From: Treponema sp.
Lineage (GTDB): Bacteria > Spirochaetota > Spirochaetia > Treponematales > Breznakiellaceae
NCBI GenBank assembly: GCA_031264395.1
Contig: JAISEB010000261.1
Coordinates: forward strand, 1 to 24,933
Reading direction: 5' to 3'
DNA: 24,933 bases
In this document: positions 8,465 to 16,147 of the stretch, in pieces
Position numbering within the stretch: the first letter of the stretch is position 1
Layout of the letters: each line of letters starts with the position of its first letter
The notes under the pieces: model-generated
The model's database searches: none
What the model was told of the DNA's origin: nothing
The model's input: only the letters and a program-made list of their open reading frames with translations
Position numbers and translations under genes: made by a program

Positions 8465-8489
8465 GCCGGAGGTATTCTCTGCCTCCGGC
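8465..8489 (+). other. Intercistronic RNA hairpin after binding-lipoprotein gene
   Basis: GCCGGAGG (8465-8472) pairs perfectly with CCTCCGGC (8482-8489) over a 9-base loop, nine bases after the stop and 20 bases before the permease start. ATTTTA follows, so partial termination is possible. It resembles the malE-malF arrangement, where a hairpin keeps binding-protein mRNA in excess. Confidence 0.65.
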
Positions 8490-8509
8490 ATTTTATGGAA
8501 GGATGTTTT

Positions 8510-9409
8510 ATGATCACGGCAAAGAAAATTTCGTTTTCCGGTTTTACAGGCCTTTTTTTTGTAGTTCCTGCTTTTCTGTATCATTTTATTGTCGTAATGA
8601 TGCCATCCATAAATACCATTTATTTGTCTTTTTTTGATTGGAATGGTTTAAACAAGCCTCTTTTTACAGGTCTTGCGAATTATATTGAAATGGCGACAAA
8701 AGATCCCGTAATGCCCTTGGCTTTGAAAAATACGGCAATCTGGACTTTGATTTTTATCAGCATTCCGGTTGTCTTATCCATTTTTATTGCGGTACTGGTT
8801 AGTAGCGTTAAGTCTAATCCCGTCCAAATGCTTTATCGTACTATTTATTTTCTGCCTTATGTTCTGTCGGCTTCTGTTGCCGGTAAAATCTGGGCAAATT
8901 TTTATAATCCCTTTTTTGGAATCGGTCTGGTTTTCAAGAACATGGGCCTTGAAAAACTTGCGAATGTTTTGTGGCTTGGTGACCCTTCAATAGCCCTTTT
9001 TTCCGTGGCTTTTGTCAGCAATTGGCATTGGTGGGGATTCGTTATGGTATTGTTTATCTCTGCCCTGCAACAAGTTGATCCACAGCTTTATGAGGCTGCT
9101 AAAATAGACGGGGCTGGAAGGGGGAATTGTTTTGTCCATGTTACTTTACCGGGGATAAGTCCTACTATTGTTTTTGTTGTTACCATGAGCCTTATGTGGT
9201 CGATACTTTCCTTCGATTTTATCTGGGTAATGACCATGGGAGGTCCTGGACAGGCAACGGAAATGCTTGCCACATGGCTGTATAAAAATGCCTTTGCAAT
9301 GTACCGTGCCGGTTATGCAAATGCCATATGTGTGTTGCAAAGTACTATTGTTATGACGGTTTTCTTTTTCAATCAGCAGATCCGCAAAAAGGTGGAAGAA
9401 TATTTATGA
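8510..9409 (+). CDS. Sugar ABC transporter permease (MalF/UgpA type)
   Basis: First of two inner-membrane permeases of the family 1 carbohydrate importer, 299 residues. I chose ATG 8510 because GGAAGGA ends six bases upstream. Earlier in-frame starts (TTG 8453, ATG 8495) overlap the intercistronic hairpin. About six hydrophobic helices are visible, beginning with SFSGFTGLFFVVPAFLYHF. The cytoplasmic EAA loop that docks to the ATPase reads EAAKIDGAGRGNCFVHVTLP, complete and canonical. The stop codon overlaps the next start (ATGA at 9406-9409), so the two permeases are coupled and presumably form a heterodimer. The missing ATPase must come from another locus. Confidence 0.93.
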   Translation: MITAKKISFSGFTGLFFVVPAFLYHFIVVMMPSINTIYLSFFDWNGLNKPLFTGLANYIEMATKDPVMPLALKNTAIWTLIFISIPVVLSIFIAVLVSSVKSNPVQMLYRTIYFLPYVLSASVAGKIWANFYNPFFGIGLVFKNMGLEKLANVLWLGDPSIALFSVAFVSNWHWWGFVMVLFISALQQVDPQLYEAAKIDGAGRGNCFVHVTLPGISPTIVFVVTMSLMWSILSFDFIWVMTMGGPGQATEMLATWLYKNAFAMYRAGYANAICVLQSTIVMTVFFFNQQIRKKVEEYL

Positions 9410-10239
9410 ATCTGAAAAACATTTCGCCAATCAAGATTATCGTACATCTTTTTCTGTTTGCTGTTGTGATTTTCCAGCTTTTCCCGTTGGTTGTTTTGTT
9501 TATAAATACATTGCGTACGGATGTTGAAATTAAAAAGATGCCCATAGGTTTTCCGAATCTGCCTTCTTTGGCTAATTATCCTGTCACATGGGAAAGAGGC
9601 GGTTATTTGATTGCCTTCCGAAATAGTTTTTTTGTCGGCTTTTGCGTGATAGTGATAGTCCTTGTCCTTGCGGGTCTGGGGGCTTATGGTCTGGCGCGTC
9701 TTAAAATGCCGGGTAAGTCATTTTTTATGGGATATTTCATGCTGGGTATGTCTTTTCCGTCTTTTATGTTTATTGTCCCTCTGTATTATAATTTTAGTAA
9801 ACTTGGGCTTGTCAACAATCATTTGAGTCTTATTATTATTTATTCCGCGTCATATCTTTCCTTTTCAATCTTATTGATAAGAACCTTTTTAGTCAGTATC
9901 CCTCGTGAACTGGAAGAAGCGGGAAAAATAGACGGTTGCAGTGAATTGAGAGTTTTTGTGCATATTACACTTCCATTGGTTGTTCCCATTATGACCACGG
10001 TGGCCCTTGTTGCCTTTGTGTGGAGCTGGAATGAATTCCTCTGGGCAAACACTTTTTTGACTACCGATACGTTTCGTACTGTTTCGACAAGGTTCTATAA
10101 ATTTACATCGGAATACAGCCGGGATATGGCCAAGATATATACAGCAGGCATGATTACTCTGGGACCAATTATAGTACTTTACTTGTTTTTGCAGAAATCC
10201 TTCATTGAAGGCTTAACCCAGGGTGCAATTAAAGGCTGA
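9406..10239 (+). CDS. Sugar ABC transporter permease (MalG/UgpE type)
   Basis: Second inner-membrane permease, 277 residues and normal for MalG-like proteins. ATG 9406 overlaps the stop of the preceding permease by four bases; AGGTGG lies upstream. The membrane helices include IIVHLFLFAVVIFQLFPLVV at the N-terminus, followed by a periplasmic loop with NYPVTWERGGY. The EAA loop reads ELEEAGKIDGCSELRVFVHI, with the usual Gly, and the last segment FLQKSFIEGLTQGAIKG matches the typical C-terminus (QR-FI-GLT-GAVKG). Codons are AT-rich; a hand count for 9481-9540 gives 19 G+C in 60. It is separated by 15 bp from the dehydrogenase gene. Confidence 0.93.
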   Translation: MNLKNISPIKIIVHLFLFAVVIFQLFPLVVLFINTLRTDVEIKKMPIGFPNLPSLANYPVTWERGGYLIAFRNSFFVGFCVIVIVLVLAGLGAYGLARLKMPGKSFFMGYFMLGMSFPSFMFIVPLYYNFSKLGLVNNHLSLIIIYSASYLSFSILLIRTFLVSIPRELEEAGKIDGCSELRVFVHITLPLVVPIMTTVALVAFVWSWNEFLWANTFLTTDTFRTVSTRFYKFTSEYSRDMAKIYTAGMITLGPIIVLYLFLQKSFIEGLTQGAIKG

Positions 10240-10254
10240 GCATCGGAGGGAAAC

Positions 10255-11211
10255 ATGAAAGCGGCGGCAATGGCGGCTCCACAGAAATTCGAGATCGTTG
10301 ATAAACAAATTCCCGAAATAACGTCCGATCAGCTTTTAATACGGGTAATAGCATGCGGTATTTGTATGTCCGAATACCCGCGTTGGAATGAAGGAAGACA
10401 AACAGGTGAGGTTTTTGGACATGAACCGGTCGGAGTGGTGGAAAAAACCGGGACCAATATAAAGGATTTTAAGAAGGGAGATCGTGTATCAGGTTTATTC
10501 CGTCATGCTTTCGCCGAATATACTATTGCAAATCCGGCGCTGGTCATAAAGTTGCCTGATGAAGTGAGCGATTTGGAAGGTATTCTTGAACCCTGGTCCT
10601 GCCTTGTTAGTGGTGCGGAACGGATATTGATGGATCTTGGAAGTTCTGTCGCGCTGGTGGGTTGCGGATATATGGGACTTGGTTTTTTGCAGATGATGAA
10701 ACTGCGGGGTGCGGGAAAAATTATCGCCATAGATATACGCGAAGAAAGTCTTGAAAATGCCCGCCGTTTTGGTGCTGATGAAACGTATATGTCTGACGCA
10801 GTACCTTCAAAATATATAGTTGACAAGTGGGATGATAAAATTTTTGCAAGAGGCGTTGATGTGGTTGTTGAAGCCGGAGGAGGAGCTACTACACTGGAGC
10901 TGGCAGGGAAATTGGTTCGTCCGCACGGGACCCTTGCGGTTGTAGGGTTTCATCAAAGTGGAGGTCGGCGTGAAGTTGATATGCATCTGTGGAACTGGAA
11001 GGCCATAAATGTGATTAATGCCCATGAACGAAGATCATCTGTTCAAATGGAATATTTTGCAAGGGCGATAAAGCTGATTCAGGCAAAACGGCTACAAAGC
11101 AGAGAAATGATGACGCATGAATATTCACTTGTGGATATAAACCGGGCTTTTTGGGAGCTAAAAGAAAAGCCGCCCGGATATATAAAAGGATATATACGCC
11201 TTTCAATATAA
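10255..11211 (+). CDS. Medium-chain zinc-type dehydrogenase (sorbitol/threonine dehydrogenase-like)
   Basis: NAD(P)-dependent oxidoreductase of the medium-chain family, 318 residues, probably oxidising a sugar or polyol imported by the transporter just upstream. The catalytic zinc ligands look intact: CGICMSE with Cys37, FGHEPVG with His56-Glu57, and an LEP segment where a third ligand is usual. The Rossmann motif VGCGYMG lies around residues 134-140, and an acidic residue follows the second strand (AIDIRE), favouring NAD over NADP. The four-Cys structural zinc loop present in most 340-350-residue members is absent, which explains the short length. The start ATG 10255 follows GGAGGG by five bases. 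It is cotranscribed with the permeases. Exact substrate unknown. Confidence 0.9.
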   Translation: MKAAAMAAPQKFEIVDKQIPEITSDQLLIRVIACGICMSEYPRWNEGRQTGEVFGHEPVGVVEKTGTNIKDFKKGDRVSGLFRHAFAEYTIANPALVIKLPDEVSDLEGILEPWSCLVSGAERILMDLGSSVALVGCGYMGLGFLQMMKLRGAGKIIAIDIREESLENARRFGADETYMSDAVPSKYIVDKWDDKIFARGVDVVVEAGGGATTLELAGKLVRPHGTLAVVGFHQSGGRREVDMHLWNWKAINVINAHERRSSVQMEYFARAIKLIQAKRLQSREMMTHEYSLVDINRAFWELKEKPPGYIKGYIRLSI

Positions 11212-11215
11212 ATAG

Positions 11216-11247
11216 AGTTATTCAATAATTTCAGTTATTGAATAACT
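11216..11247. repeat. Paired palindromic element (13-bp hairpin), copy 1
   Basis: Two 15-mers lie in tandem: AGTTATTCAATAATT (11216-11230) and AGTTATTGAATAACT (11233-11247). The second is a perfect palindrome around a central G; the first is one mismatch from a palindrome around a central C. Together they can fold as a 13-bp stem with a 6-base loop. The element begins four bases after the dehydrogenase stop. A related pair occurs at 22145-22175. No T-run follows, so a classic terminator is unlikely on the plus strand. Confidence 0.7.
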
Positions 11248-11281
11248 TTCGCTGTAAAATGTTTCGAAAGCGAGGTTTGAT

Positions 11282-12097
11282 ATGGGAATTAAAGTAACAA
11301 TCTGGAACGAGTATCTCCATGAAAAAAATGAAGAAAGAATAGAAAAAGTATATCCGAAGGGTATACATGGAGCAATACAGGATGAGCTTTCGCATGATAA
11401 AAACTTAAGTATAAGAACTGCTACTTTAGAAATGCCTGGGCATGGGCTTTCAGATGAGATTCTGTTGGATACAGATGTACTTATATGGTGGGGACATCAG
11501 GCCCATGACAGGGTAAGTGATGAAACTGCAGACATGGTGGCCAGGCACGTCAGGCTGGGCATGGGGCTTATTGTACTTCATTCAGGCCACTACTCAAAAC
11601 CTTTCAAGAAACTTATGGGTACAAGTTGTAGTCTGTCTTGGCGGGAAATAGGCGAGACTGAGCGAATCTGGATTATTGATCCTGCGCATCCTGTTTGCCA
11701 GGGACTTGGACCGTTTTTTGAGCTTGAACATGAAGAAATGTACGGAGAGGTGTTTGATATTCCGGTTCCTGATGAACTCTTGATGATTGGCTGGTATAAG
11801 GGTGGAGAGGTGTTTCGCTCAGGCTGCATTTTCAAGAGAGGTAGGGGTAAGGTGTTTTATTTTCAGCCGGGCCATGAGGAATTTCCAACATTTCACTGCC
11901 CTGAAGTAGTCAGGGTATTACTTAACGCAGTGTATTATCTTAAACCTCTTTCACGGAAGGAAGATCCGGGAATCGATGTTTTGGCTTCTCCCTGTGTAGA
12001 TCCTGCCGAACCGGGTATTTTGGATTTATATAAGGTAAATGAAAAGCCGTCTGAAATATACAGGAAGATGAAAGAGCGGTATTTGTGTTCTTCCTGA
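11282..12097 (+). CDS. ThuA-like domain protein (trehalose-utilisation / glutamine amidotransferase-like fold)
   Basis: Cytoplasmic protein of 271 residues with a ThuA-type fold. It begins with a strand IKVTIWNEY, has DVLIWWGHQAH around residue 75, RLGMGLIVLHSGH near 100, and a C-terminal RGKVFYFQPGHEEFP segment, all recognisable in ThuA-like proteins of sugar-catabolic operons. ThuA itself is linked to trehalose or disaccharide use in rhizobia, through 3-keto-sugar metabolism, but the enzymatic role in most families is unsettled. No catalytic Cys of amidotransferase type is evident. Start ATG 11282 follows GAGG by six bases; a small stem CTTTCG/CGAAAG (11246-11269) lies before it. It is the last AT-rich gene of the operon and is followed, after 107 bp, by a Gfo/Idh/MocA gene, a frequent partner of ThuA proteins. 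Confidence 0.85.
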   Translation: MGIKVTIWNEYLHEKNEERIEKVYPKGIHGAIQDELSHDKNLSIRTATLEMPGHGLSDEILLDTDVLIWWGHQAHDRVSDETADMVARHVRLGMGLIVLHSGHYSKPFKKLMGTSCSLSWREIGETERIWIIDPAHPVCQGLGPFFELEHEEMYGEVFDIPVPDELLMIGWYKGGEVFRSGCIFKRGRGKVFYFQPGHEEFPTFHCPEVVRVLLNAVYYLKPLSRKEDPGIDVLASPCVDPAEPGILDLYKVNEKPSEIYRKMKERYLCSS

Positions 12098-12144
12098 AAA
12101 AACAGAGTAATGGAATGCCTCATAATAAATTCAACCGCGGGAAC

Positions 12145-12173
12145 TTGTAAAAAAATAGATTGTTTGATATAAC
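12145..12173 (+). promoter_or_regulatory. Candidate promoter for the Gfo/Idh/MocA gene
   Basis: TTGTAA (12145-12150) and TATAAC (12168-12173) are separated by 17 bp, about 31 bp before the start at 12205. No LacI-type AACGTT site is seen here, so this gene may be regulated separately from the upstream operon. Confidence 0.5.
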
Positions 12174-12204
12174 CCTTGGATTAGTGCTATTCCAAGAGGT
12201 TAAT

Positions 12205-13293
12205 ATGGCGGGAATGAAGATTGGCATTGCCGGCGCGGGAAGCATGGCGCAGTACCACTGCGAGGGTTTTACCCGCGCGGGGGCGGAAGTCGTCGCCATG
12301 GCGGACACGGATCTTGACCGGGCGCGGGCCTTTGGGGAAAAACGGGGAATTACGCGGGTATACGCGGATCTTTCACAAATGCTTTCGGCTTGTCCGGAAA
12401 TTGACGCCGTTTCAATAGTCACCCCGAACAAATTCCACAAGCCGCTTGCCCTTGAAGCGCTTTCCCGGGGGAAGCATGTGTACTGCGAAAAGCCTCCGGC
12501 CCTTAACGCCCGGGAAATGGGGGAAATGCTTGAGGCCGCGCTTAAGGCCGGAAAGGTTCTGATGTTTGATTTCAACAACAGGGCCCGGCCGGAATCACAG
12601 GCAATCATGAACTATATACGGGACGGCAGGGTGGGGACCATCAATTCCGCCCAGGCGTCGTGGATCAGGCGGAACGGCATTCCCGGTTTCGGCGGCTGGT
12701 TTACCTCGAAGGCCCTTTCCGGCGGCGGGCCCGTCATAGATCTTCCCCACATGCTGGATCTGGCCCTGTACTTCATGGGCTTTCCCGAGCCGGATTACCT
12801 TTTGGGGACCGCCTATTACGATTTTATGGGCAACAAGAGCTTCAAGGGGCCTTGGGGCATTCCCGATCTTGCCGGGGGCGTTACCGACGTTGAATCCGCC
12901 TGTCACGCCATGGTCACCTTCAAAACGGGCCAGTGCCTCATGATACGCAGTTCCTGGGCGGAGATGAACGAGCGTGAACTGGTGTCCGTTACCTTTCAGG
13001 GGACCAAAGCCGGGGGAAAGGTCGAGCGGCTTTTCGGCATAGACGGCCTTGACGAGACAAGCGTGGACAATTCGCGCCTCTTTATTGAGGAATACGGCAA
13101 TCAGGTTGATCTTGTCCCCAGGACGGAAAGGGACGAGTCCATGGGCCGCGTGGCCTCCGCGGCGAATTTCGCCGAGGCGGCGCTGGGTATCTCGAAGCCG
13201 CTTAACACGCCGGGCGAAGCCCTTATCCTCATGAAGATTATCGACGCCATGTACGAATCCGCCTCGTCGGGGAAGCCGGTAAAAACAGGATGA
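12205..13293 (+). CDS. Gfo/Idh/MocA-family NAD(P)-dependent oxidoreductase
   Basis: Cytoplasmic sugar or inositol-type dehydrogenase, 362 residues. I chose ATG 12205, with AAGAGG five bases upstream; a TTG at 12160 is in frame but would read through the promoter region. The N-terminal Rossmann motif GIAGAGSMAQYH (near residues 6-17) is followed by TPNKFHKPLALEALSRGKHV and the family's EKPPA motif, where the Lys is the usual catalytic residue. The C-terminal half has the GGGPVIDLPHMLDLALYFMG segment, in which Asp and His are the usual substrate and catalytic residues. It stands directly after the ThuA-like gene and may act on the same imported sugar. Its codons are GC-rich like the genes downstream, a sharp change from the AT-rich ThuA gene. 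Confidence 0.93.
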   Translation: MAGMKIGIAGAGSMAQYHCEGFTRAGAEVVAMADTDLDRARAFGEKRGITRVYADLSQMLSACPEIDAVSIVTPNKFHKPLALEALSRGKHVYCEKPPALNAREMGEMLEAALKAGKVLMFDFNNRARPESQAIMNYIRDGRVGTINSAQASWIRRNGIPGFGGWFTSKALSGGGPVIDLPHMLDLALYFMGFPEPDYLLGTAYYDFMGNKSFKGPWGIPDLAGGVTDVESACHAMVTFKTGQCLMIRSSWAEMNERELVSVTFQGTKAGGKVERLFGIDGLDETSVDNSRLFIEEYGNQVDLVPRTERDESMGRVASAANFAEAALGISKPLNTPGEALILMKIIDAMYESASSGKPVKTG

Positions 13294-13331
13294 ATCCTCC
13301 TCTTTCCCCTTCCGCGCGCACAACAGATTCA

Positions 13332-13361
13332 TTGACATGTAAAAAATGAACGCGGTATACT
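13332..13361 (+). promoter_or_regulatory. Promoter of the amino-acid importer / IOR operon
   Basis: Perfect TTGACA (13332-13337) and TATACT (13356-13361) are separated by 18 bp. A GC stem GCCCGGCC/GGCCGGGC (13377-13398, 6-base loop) would lie near the 5' end of the transcript. GGAGG at 13420-13424 serves ATG 13432. Confidence 0.75.
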
Positions 13362-13431
13362 TGAGGGGCTTTTCGGGCCCGGCCTGAACCGGCCGGGCAA
13401 GCTGCTATTTTAAGTCTTTGGAGGATGGAGC

Positions 13432-14241
13432 ATGAAAACAGGAACTGCGGCGTTGGTTTTTTTCGCGTTGTTTTCTTTGACGGCGTCTCTCTTCGCGGGG
13501 GGGACAAAGCAGTCGGGCGGCCTTACCATTAAACCGGGAGTGCTTACCGTAGGCATGGAAATCGGCTATCCACCGATGGAGTACTTTGACACCGACGGAA
13601 AAACCCCCATCGGCTTTGACGTGGAGCTGTCCAAGGCCCTTGCCTCCAAACTGGGGCTCAGGGTTGAATGGGTGGACACCGCGTGGGACGGGATCTTCGC
13701 CGGGGTAGAGACCGGCAAATACGACTGTATCATCTCCTCGGTTACCCATACCGAAGAAAGGGCCCGCGCGTATAACTTCACCAAACCCTATGTGGCAAAT
13801 TCCCAGCTTCTTGTGGTGCGCGCGGATTCCAGGGTCAAGCCCAAAAGCCTGGAAGAGGTTCCGGGATTACGGCTTACCTACCAGGCCGAAACCACTTCGG
13901 ATACCCTGGCGACCGAATGGATAGGCAGAACCAGGGCGAATGTCGAAGTTTTTGAATACGACAAGGTGATGAACTGCTTTGACGAACTTACCCTCAACCG
14001 GGTTGACGTTATCCTCGTGGACAGCGTCGTGGCGGCGGAATATCTTTCCAGGCCGGGAAATCCCTTCGAGATCACCGCCGAGGTAAGCAACGACGAAGTG
14101 CTTGCCGTCTGCCTTAAAAAGGGCAATGACGCCCTCACCACCGCCCTTAACGGCGCGCTGGATGCACTGTACGCCGAAGGCGCCCTGCAGAAGATTTCGC
14201 AGGATGTTTTCGGGACCGACGTGGTTTCTTCCGTCCGGTAA
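13432..14241 (+). CDS. Polar amino-acid ABC transporter substrate-binding protein (SBP_bac_3)
   Basis: Periplasmic amino-acid-binding protein of family 3, 269 residues. The start ATG 13432 has GGAGG seven bases upstream. The signal peptide occupies residues 1-22 and ends SLFA before GGTKQSGG, a pattern I associate with spirochaetal exported proteins. The mature part begins with the family motif LTVGMEIGYPPMEYFD, then GFDVELSKALASKLGL, DGIFAGVETGKYDCIIS and the hinge-region NFTKPYVANSQ. It heads an operon running through permease, ATPase, iorA, iorB and a CoA ligase. That linkage suggests an aromatic amino acid as ligand, although the sequence itself does not prove specificity. A long hairpin follows its stop. 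Confidence 0.93.
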   Translation: MKTGTAALVFFALFSLTASLFAGGTKQSGGLTIKPGVLTVGMEIGYPPMEYFDTDGKTPIGFDVELSKALASKLGLRVEWVDTAWDGIFAGVETGKYDCIISSVTHTEERARAYNFTKPYVANSQLLVVRADSRVKPKSLEEVPGLRLTYQAETTSDTLATEWIGRTRANVEVFEYDKVMNCFDELTLNRVDVILVDSVVAAEYLSRPGNPFEITAEVSNDEVLAVCLKKGNDALTTALNGALDALYAEGALQKISQDVFGTDVVSSVR

Positions 14242-14255
14242 GAAAACCTGTAAAA

Positions 14256-14295
14256 GGGAAACCGGGGAAAGGCCGAGGGGCGGCCCCGTTTTCCC
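14256..14295 (+). other. Intercistronic RNA hairpin after amino-acid-binding-protein gene
   Basis: GGGAAA (14256-14261) pairs with TTTCCC (14290-14295), and CGGGG (14263-14267) with CCCCG (14284-14288), with a single mismatch between the two stems. It starts 14 bases after the stop and ends 17 bases before the permease start. No T-run follows. Confidence 0.6.
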
Positions 14296-14312
14296 GAAAG
14301 GGGATGTTGCTG

Positions 14313-15335
14313 ATGTTCAGTTTGTATGAAGGCGCAGCCTATGACAATATCCCGCTGTACAGGAAGCGCTGGTTTGTCCTTTCGCTTTTTTTCGCTGAAC
14401 TGTGGATTCCCCTGCTCCTGTACTATCTCCTGTTCAATTTCTTTGACGGCTTTTGGGCAAACCGGTACATCCAGATAGCGATCCTGTGCGCGTGCTGGGG
14501 CCTTCTCCTTGCCGTTCTTTTAAGCGGGGACATTTACGCCCTGCGGAAAGACAGGGTGTACAGGATCAGGCTGAAATACCTGTTTGTCTTTCTGTACTTT
14601 TTGCTGCTGGCCGCCGCGTGCGTTCTTGTGTCCGCGGCTGTCTTTGCCGTTCTGCCCCTTGCCCCGGAAAAAGTCAGGGGCTTTTTCGGAACCATCGCCG
14701 TCTGGGCGGTACAGCTGATGGAAGGCTCCAGGGTCACGGTGTGGCTCACGATCCTCGCCGTTTCGGCGGGCCTTGTCCTGAGCCTCTTTCTGGCGCTGGG
14801 CAAGATGTCCAAAAAGCTCTGGCTTAACAGGATCTGTTCGGCGTATGTTTTCTTTTTCAGGGGCACGCCCCTTCTTATGCAGCTTTACTTTATTTACTAC
14901 GGCCTTCCCCAGATAACCCCCGCCCTTACCATAAACAACCGTTTTATCGCCGCCTTTATCGCCTTTAGCCTCAACTCGGCGGCCTACTGCGCGGAGATTA
15001 TCAGGGCGGCGATCCAGAGCATAGACCGGGGCCAGTTCGAGGCGGCAAAAGCCCTGCGCATGTCCTACGGCCAAACCATGGCCCTTGTGATAATTCCCCA
15101 GTCCATAAGGCGGCTTATTCCGCCCGTGGGAAACGAGTTCATCATGATGTTAAAGGACGCCTCCCTTGTTTCGATTATCGCCCTTACCGACATAACCAAA
15201 GTGACCCGGTCCATTTCGTCGTCTACAGGTTCGGCAATGGTGTATATACCGGCGATGGTGCTCTACCTTATAATCACCGCGGTCTTTACGTTTGTTTTCC
15301 ATAAGCTGGAAAAGAAGTATTCGGTCTATGTGTAA
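14313..15335 (+). CDS. Amino-acid ABC transporter permease (HisM/GlnP type) with extra N-terminal membrane domain
   Basis: Inner-membrane permease, about 340 residues. I chose ATG 14313 because AAGGGG lies nine bases upstream; ATG 14304 is in frame but abuts that site. The C-terminal 220 residues are a normal family member: GSRVTVWLTILAV, the FFRGTPLLMQLYF segment, and the EAA loop QFEAAKALRMSYGQTMALVI. Before them are roughly 115 extra residues with three or four hydrophobic helices (from about residues 22 to 110), separated by a basic loop (RKDRVYRIRLKY). Typical HisM/GlnP proteins have about 220 residues, so this is an unusual extension. Only one permease is present, so it probably homodimerises. 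The ATPase gene follows after 27 bp. Confidence 0.92.
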   Translation: MFSLYEGAAYDNIPLYRKRWFVLSLFFAELWIPLLLYYLLFNFFDGFWANRYIQIAILCACWGLLLAVLLSGDIYALRKDRVYRIRLKYLFVFLYFLLLAAACVLVSAAVFAVLPLAPEKVRGFFGTIAVWAVQLMEGSRVTVWLTILAVSAGLVLSLFLALGKMSKKLWLNRICSAYVFFFRGTPLLMQLYFIYYGLPQITPALTINNRFIAAFIAFSLNSAAYCAEIIRAAIQSIDRGQFEAAKALRMSYGQTMALVIIPQSIRRLIPPVGNEFIMMLKDASLVSIIALTDITKVTRSISSSTGSAMVYIPAMVLYLIITAVFTFVFHKLEKKYSVYV

Positions 15336-15362
15336 GATGCCGGAACGGTTTTGGAGCTGTCC

Positions 15363-16139
15363 ATGTCAATGATAAAAACCGTCGATGCCTGCAAGACCTT
15401 CCACGGAAAACAGGGAAGGGGACCCCTTGAGGTATTGAAGAACGTATCGCTTACGGTGGAACAGCGGGAAGTGGTCTGCATCATAGGCCCCTCGGGCGCG
15501 GGAAAATCCACCTACCTCCGCAGCCTTAACCGGCTTGAAAAAATTGATTCGGGGCAGATCTACATTGAAGACAAGCTCCTCTTTGACTGCAGGGGAGGGG
15601 TGAACACGCATGCCATCAGCCATCAGGAACTGAACAAGTCGCTTCTTGAAGTGGGAATGGTGTTTCAGAATTTCAACCTCTTTCCCCATAAAACGGCGGT
15701 TGAAAATGTGATGCTTGCCCCTATTCATGTGCGCAAAGTTCCCCCCGACCAGGCGCGGGAAAAGGCAAAGGTGCTTTTGGAGCGCGTCGGGCTCTACGAC
15801 AAGGTGGACGCGTATCCTGGGCAGCTTTCAGGCGGCCAGCAGCAGCGGCTTGCCATAGCGCGGGCCCTTGCCATGGAGCCGCGCATCATGCTTTTCGACG
15901 AACCTACTTCGGCCCTTGATCCGGAACTTGTGGGTGAAGTGTTAACGGTAATGAAGGGCCTTGCCCAGGCGGGCATGACCATGCTTGTCGTTACCCATGA
16001 AATGGGTTTTGCCAGGGAAGTGGCCGACCGCGTGGTCTTCATGTTTGAGGGGGCCATACTCGAAACCGGAAAGCCCGGCGAGATCTTCAGCAGCCCTTCC
16101 AACGACAGGACCAGGCAGTTTCTGCAGAGCGTTCTGTAG
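15363..16139 (+). CDS. Amino-acid ABC transporter ATP-binding protein (GlnQ/HisP type)
   Basis: Cytoplasmic ATPase of the polar amino-acid importer, 258 residues. I chose ATG 15363, with GGAG six bases upstream; TTG 15351 is an unlikely earlier start. Walker A GPSGAGKST is at residues 42-50, the Q-loop reads VFQNFNLFPH, the signature LSGGQ begins at residue 155, and Walker B LFDEPTSALD keeps its catalytic Glu. The switch His is in VVTHEMGFA. A short insertion between Walker A and the Q-loop (DCRGGVNTHAISHQELNKS) is slightly longer than in enteric GlnQ. The iorA gene starts eight bases after the stop, which makes the transporter and the oxidoreductase one transcription unit. Confidence 0.95.
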   Translation: MSMIKTVDACKTFHGKQGRGPLEVLKNVSLTVEQREVVCIIGPSGAGKSTYLRSLNRLEKIDSGQIYIEDKLLFDCRGGVNTHAISHQELNKSLLEVGMVFQNFNLFPHKTAVENVMLAPIHVRKVPPDQAREKAKVLLERVGLYDKVDAYPGQLSGGQQQRLAIARALAMEPRIMLFDEPTSALDPELVGEVLTVMKGLAQAGMTMLVVTHEMGFAREVADRVVFMFEGAILETGKPGEIFSSPSNDRTRQFLQSVL

Positions 16140-16147
16140 TTTTTACC

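Noticed and set aside
11216..11247. Rho-independent terminator after the dehydrogenase gene
   Set aside because: The stem is AT-rich and is followed by TTCGCTG rather than a T-run, and the ThuA-like gene follows closely in the same direction.
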